Assembly (NCBI GenBank): GCA_000333855.2
Contig: CM007335.1
Location: 276,191 to 340,190, forward strand
Origin: Endotrypanum monterogeii
Taxonomy: Eukaryota > Euglenozoa > Kinetoplastea > Trypanosomatida > Trypanosomatidae
DNA: 64,000 nucleotides
Reading direction: 5' to 3'
Part shown: positions 60,801 to 64,000 of the stretch, piece by piece
Numbering within the stretch: position 1 is the first letter of the stretch
How the letters are laid out: every line of letters starts with the position of its first letter
Position numbers and translations under genes: made by a program
The notes under the pieces: generated by a model
The model's database searches: none
What the model was told of the DNA's origin: nothing
The model's input: the letters and a program-made list of their open reading frames with translations, nothing else

Positions 60801-63800
60801 CGCTGCCTTGACTGGTGCCCTCAGCGTCCCCGGTCTCACAGTTGTCATCATCGCGGTCGTCACGCTCTCGGTTGCGCTTGTGAGAGTTTTGTTGACTCCC
60901 CTGCCGAAGCAGTGCTGTGGTGGAGGTCGTGAGCGTTGCTGGCAATACATCGAGCTTGACATCAGCGCCATCGCTCCGTCGAGCACATGCATAGTGGAGA
61001 GAGGGGGTAGCCACATCCTCGGAGGAGGGGGTTGCTTCTACCCGCCGGGGGGCAGGGAGACATTTGAGGGCTTCTTCCGCTGCGTCGGCGCGCTGCGTCA
61101 CCTCGTAGAGCTGCTTCACGAGTTCTTGGTTTCGCAACATCAACTCGGAGACGGAGTTGATGCTAAATCGATCGAGGTTCTCGTCCTTGTCCAGGGTATC
61201 CAGGAGATGCAGCAAGCTCAGATCATTGCTGCCATCGTCTACGCTGTGCATGCGACACATCGAAGGGGATGCCTCTTCTGCTACTGCCGGTAGCTCTCGA
61301 TCACCACCTCCTCTGTCAGCCAGCGTGGCTGGAGACGGCGAGCTGTCTTTAGAGAGGGCCAGTGGTTGAGGCAGGTGGGCAGTCACCTCTTCCGTCCCAA
61401 CTTGGCGAGACACCGTCCCGCAAGCGTTGTCAACGATAGAAAATGATGACGGACGCCCGAGCGCGCACCCACTGAGGTGATCGCTGGCCGGCAGGTGTGG
61501 GTTGCACACACGGTCGACTTTGATCACGTTGCTCCCGAGCTGCCGCAACGAAACGTGCCGCTGTTGGCGTGAGGGCTGCTGAGCCGCGACACTGTTCAGC
61601 TGTGGTGCCACCAGGTGTGATGCGGCGTAGGTTCTGAGGCGCTGGTGCACTCCCTCTTCCACTTCTATGAGCGAGGTTATTTGTGAAGCGGTGGTGGATG
61701 TCATTGATGAGTATGGCTGTTGCTGCCCGCTACCTGGCACCGCTGTGTTCGGCCGCTTCTGATCCTGCGGACGAGCGGCGACGCGAGAGGTCGACGACGG
61801 CCACATCGCGTTCAGCCACGCGCTGCGCCGCGCCGATCGTGACGGCAAAGTTGTCAAACGCGCGTCGGAAGACACCGCGGAGGTGGTGGACAGGGTTGAG
61901 GACGGAGTAGATGTCCCCGAAGACCACTTATCCTTTGCGCTGTAGCGGTTCGGGTGGCCTTTCAGCTGCCGGTTCTCACGGCAGATACGCTCCACCTTCA
62001 CCAGCAGCGATGCCACCTGCTGGGAAAGAACGCCGTTTCGGTAGACCATAGACTGAAGGTCTGCTCGTAGGACGTCGCCCTCCTCTCTCAGCTCTGCCGC
62101 ATATGCGACACTCGCATCTCGGTCCTTCTGAAGGGACTGCAGCTGCGCCTCGGCGTTGGCGAGCTGCTCACGGAGAGGGTGACTGTTGGCAGCGAGGGTA
62201 GCCTGCTCCTCCAGCTCACGCAGAGCCATGTTCCACATTCGTCCTTTTGGAAGCCCTGACTCATCTATTGCCGAAGCGCCGGCAGCTGCACCGCTCGTTG
62301 GGGTCATTTGTGTCGTGTTGACATCTGCGGCGATGGGCGGCTGCAGCTGCGCCGACTCGTGCCTCTCCACAAGCGCCGCCATCATTTCCGCTTCTTCAAT
62401 GTGCTTTTCCACCTGTAATTGCATGAGTGCACATTCGTGCTCTGCTTCTTCCTTCGCCTTCAGCACAGCGCGGTGCTCGGAGAGGTCTACTGTCGTCGTC
62501 TGAAGTCGTTCAACCTCCTGCCGCAGCTGCACGTTTTCACGCGTGGCAGCAAGCAGCCTGTCCCCCAAAACAGCCATGTTCTCCCGCCAATGTGCACGTT
62601 CCTTATGAAGCAACTCGAGGGCGCCGCGCTGATGGAGATAGGCGGCAATTAGTTCATCCACAGTGGGCGCTGCTGTGCCAGCTTCTGCGTCTTCTTCTGC
62701 TCCAAGGCGGTGCTCGTCGCCTGATGATGGATTCCGCGAGGTCGCCGCTGACCGGGGAGCCGGCAGTTCCGCTGCGACTTCTTCCGAATCGTGGCTGCCC
62801 ATGCTAGCTGAGCGTAGTACCTGCCGGAAATCGAGGCGCAACACGCGCTGCAGGTCCCGTACTACCGACTCCTCCAAGTCCCGGCGCATCGACTGCATCT
62901 GCTCTGCTTGGTCGGACAGCTGACGACCAAGTAGACGGTTATGTGCCATCAGGGTACGCACGCGCGACTCGTGCTGCTGGGCTGTGTCCTGCAGCGTTCG
63001 CCTCACCGCAACGGCTGCCTCATCGATAAGCTGCTCGACCAGCTTCGAATGAAGGGCGGTGCTGAACTGCTGCAAAGCGGCGCTGGCGCGCTCCTCGGAT
63101 GCCCAGACGCTCTCTGCAAGAACCTCAGATGTGATTGAGGCAGCGCGAGCTTCTACCGCGTCGTTTTCAGAGCTGTTTGCTTCGCTTCGCCAGCGCTCCT
63201 CCTCCTGTACGTTCTCCTTGTCTACAGTGTCGCCGTGTACCGCTTTGAGTTGCCACCCGGAGCATTCATCAACACCCTCAGAAGCGTCTGAGACTGTGGT
63301 CGCCGCTGATGGGTTTGCGAGGTAAAAGTTTGTCGCCTGTTCGTCGCCCACTGTGTCAGGACACTGCTGCGCACTCTTCGCATCGATGGGGAGGCCCTCA
63401 CCTTCGCAACGAGGATGCTCTGACTTCGCATGAATGCCAACGTCGACCTGCCCCAAGCCTTTCCCCCCCGTGCGCTGTTCCTCTCTCCATACTGGTGCTG
63501 GCGATGATGTCGATGACGACAGCGACGATGACGACGACGACGGGAGGGGTGCCAGTTGCCAGGCGGTTGACACTAACGGGGCATCCATCGGCTCACTGGC
63601 GGCGCTGCGCTGAGAAGCAGATTTACATTCGCTGGCAGAAATGCTGCCTCCGTCGTCGCAGATCCGTGCATCATCAACACGGTCGGTGTATAAGCTCTCG
63701 ACTTGATCATCTCGCTCTTCGTCGGCCTCCTCCCATGGCGGACTGTTCGACTCACTGAGCTCGCGCTGGTTGCTCGTGCGATCGCCCGGGGCAGATACAT

Positions 63801-63957
63801 ACTGCACATCTCCGGATACCGACGACTGCGCGAGCTCTGCAGGGGTGAGATGGGATTCCGGTGCTTGGGGTGACGGTGGTGTCGGAGGAAGCGCGGATGA
63901 GGCACTCGCCTGAGCATCACTGCGCGGCTGCGATGACGAGTACTTCTCGCTCGACAT
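57811..63957 (-). CDS. Giant coiled-coil protein (2048 residues)
   Basis: It starts at the ATG at 63957, 43 bases from the window edge, and ends with TGA. An acidic, serine-rich, disordered N-terminus (about 1-280) is followed by long heptad-rich regions: about 295-395 (EEVLA.. then LHSKLVEQLIDEAAVAVRRT), 470-720, 960-1000 and most of 1500-2010. The last block is dense in E, Q, R and L (ELKQQLEMQRQDTKQQYGEL; MEKAREEDESKRVEVERRCA). Low-complexity linkers join the blocks. The tail is basic then serine-rich (SRRRRGGGDSS). No motor, kinase or membrane segment is visible. Such proteins in trypanosomatids are often basal-body, flagellar or cytoskeletal scaffolds, an inference only. It is the first gene of the array within this window; the array continues to the right. 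Confidence 0.72.
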   Translation of the reverse strand: MSSEKYSSSQPRSDAQASASSALPPTPPSPQAPESHLTPAELAQSSVSGDVQYVSAPGDRTSNQRELSESNSPPWEEADEERDDQVESLYTDRVDDARICDDGGSISASECKSASQRSAASEPMDAPLVSTAWQLAPLPSSSSSSLSSSTSSPAPVWREEQRTGGKGLGQVDVGIHAKSEHPRCEGEGLPIDAKSAQQCPDTVGDEQATNFYLANPSAATTVSDASEGVDECSGWQLKAVHGDTVDKENVQEEERWRSEANSSENDAVEARAASITSEVLAESVWASEERASAALQQFSTALHSKLVEQLIDEAAVAVRRTLQDTAQQHESRVRTLMAHNRLLGRQLSDQAEQMQSMRRDLEESVVRDLQRVLRLDFRQVLRSASMGSHDSEEVAAELPAPRSAATSRNPSSGDEHRLGAEEDAEAGTAAPTVDELIAAYLHQRGALELLHKERAHWRENMAVLGDRLLAATRENVQLRQEVERLQTTTVDLSEHRAVLKAKEEAEHECALMQLQVEKHIEEAEMMAALVERHESAQLQPPIAADVNTTQMTPTSGAAAGASAIDESGLPKGRMWNMALRELEEQATLAANSHPLREQLANAEAQLQSLQKDRDASVAYAAELREEGDVLRADLQSMVYRNGVLSQQVASLLVKVERICRENRQLKGHPNRYSAKDKWSSGTSTPSSTLSTTSAVSSDARLTTLPSRSARRSAWLNAMWPSSTSRVAARPQDQKRPNTAVPGSGQQQPYSSMTSTTASQITSLIEVEEGVHQRLRTYAASHLVAPQLNSVAAQQPSRQQRHVSLRQLGSNVIKVDRVCNPHLPASDHLSGCALGRPSSFSIVDNACGTVSRQVGTEEVTAHLPQPLALSKDSSPSPATLADRGGGDRELPAVAEEASPSMCRMHSVDDGSNDLSLLHLLDTLDKDENLDRFSINSVSELMLRNQELVKQLYEVTQRADAAEEALKCLPAPRRVEATPSSEDVATPSLHYACARRSDGADVKLDVLPATLTTSTTALLRQGSQQNSHKRNRERDDRDDDNCETGDAEGTSQGSDDTDNRTASQPGTRGNSGMYSTPTPGVESWVTKDASDAVASMVDAIVCRRDVQLTSADTEVSRALLKALEAQRATDNAVQQIRTDDSEVAGVDPMIDSVSETERSASNVSLRAMSACLRSLLQLCVRQSAALADVALTAADHHEEIQTAVKNTWTEVQQTLLAALNTSNVGLLPCTSASPNDRATRTDWPPYQRVRREGGAVESDDDCPRTDDSHQFRPEEQVAILHQLRTLLHTAAKKDETLLHVYQAAQARKDARHRQEKERVTRLLLKLERKRRIIKALQLRNSTMSMVAAVGTDSVACGPSHASPLDGEDKQSSVAAGLYASPHSISPLRRTPPIPPMVLPASSSAAADKEHRGDGAAGRASSIDSGSNRPHRNQQHHHRDDEDVDVVDADSEEELDDETLTLDIFRDLQQQLALSQASYRAAQEELDAEKAKHASLLERMWVLEAARDDSAAAAKRVEMRMNEMLTREQYQAAVAELEGAAASLMERDAELREAKTAHRESQEQVEELKQQLEMQRQDTKQQYGELENVLRMREQRLLSEETRSRKLHEQLTYVKEYAESLEKSIARARSEARDHEDVIRHQDATIEELKAQILMRNDVQELLCRLYPDNSVLNANAQLIRRLSDTSTRLQLELDETQQDLAHVRGELQRRDLDVREARQERQAAEVRLQDALTRLEALRDIDGGSIDAEQLDTNESSALRGTTTPQTADPASRMATLFNVDEAALAALRQRVRYLNACVDAQAEDIAILRAAESSWKRREVDLRKQLEVMSADPVSLTARRYGLSNCVSFEEQIGEMQDRQSALEKTVAQLQKEKDAVAATIEEHAKAAAVAHATADAAQATVERITAQLASIKEKCATQSLAAKQMEKAREEDESKRVEVERRCAQMLSDLADTKESLSAAQESLKTAVGQRDHFWKDNNLLISKVEELEKALLQADAEKRSAQEALAQGLSVSRRRRGGGDSSAADRYRGQASLTQDLSIFSPSSNPL

Positions 63958-64000
63958 TACTGCTCAATTTCAACGAAGACTAACCCCCCTTTTCCCCCCT
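63958..64000. other. Window edge, 5' flank of the coiled-coil gene
   Basis: Only 43 bases are visible. C and T-rich runs on the plus strand here read as purines on the minus strand. No feature is called. Confidence 0.4.

Overview
The window is kinetoplastid nuclear DNA, most likely from the Leishmaniinae (Leishmania, Leptomonas or Crithidia type). The reasons are long intronless genes packed head to tail on one strand, GC-rich coding sequence, intergenic gaps full of (CA)n, (TA)n and homopurine tracts, polypyrimidine-AG signals suited to spliced-leader trans-splicing, convergent tRNA genes where the gene array ends, and typical families (amastin-like membrane proteins, ABCA transporters, PPR-like mitochondrial proteins). 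I cannot name the species.

All thirteen intact protein genes and one pseudogene lie on the minus strand. This fits a single polycistronic unit transcribed from right (64000) to left (1). Two tRNA genes, tRNA-Glu(CTC) on plus and tRNA-Asp(GTC) on minus, sit just past the last gene of the array and point at each other, which would suit a boundary or terminator for the unit.

In transcription order, from high to low coordinates, the genes are: a 2048-residue coiled-coil protein (57811-63957); a 2128-residue protein with a propeller-like N-terminus (50045-56431); a mitochondrial PPR-like protein (47196-49124); a Gly/Ser-rich disordered protein (45115-46143); a NAK/AAK-type kinase with DFG changed to NFG and clathrin/AP-2-type tail motifs (42408-44393); a broken full-length ABCA transporter (32859-40073); an Ipi1/TEX10-like ribosome-assembly protein (27838-30966); a twin-CX9C mitochondrial protein (26487-27092); an AlaX/AARSD1 alanyl-tRNA editing protein (24096-25571); an F-box protein (20249-23392); a giant PPR-like protein of about 3214 residues (9477-19121); a KMO-like FAD monooxygenase (6808-8775); a METTL18/Hpm1-like histidine methyltransferase (5010-6137); an eight-helix double-amastin protein (3048-4382); and a DUF2871 membrane protein (1131-1580).

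These genes share no obvious pathway, as expected for a kinetoplastid polycistron. Three themes recur: mitochondrial gene expression (two PPR-like proteins and a CX9C protein), translation quality and ribosome assembly (AARSD1, Ipi1, METTL18), and membranes or endocytosis (amastin, ABCA, NAK kinase). The most striking features are the ABCA gene, which carries three same-direction frameshifts and one in-frame TGA yet keeps intact ATPase motifs, the double amastin, the NFG kinase, and the giant PPR-like protein. I found no CRISPR array, insertion sequence or bacterial-type operon.
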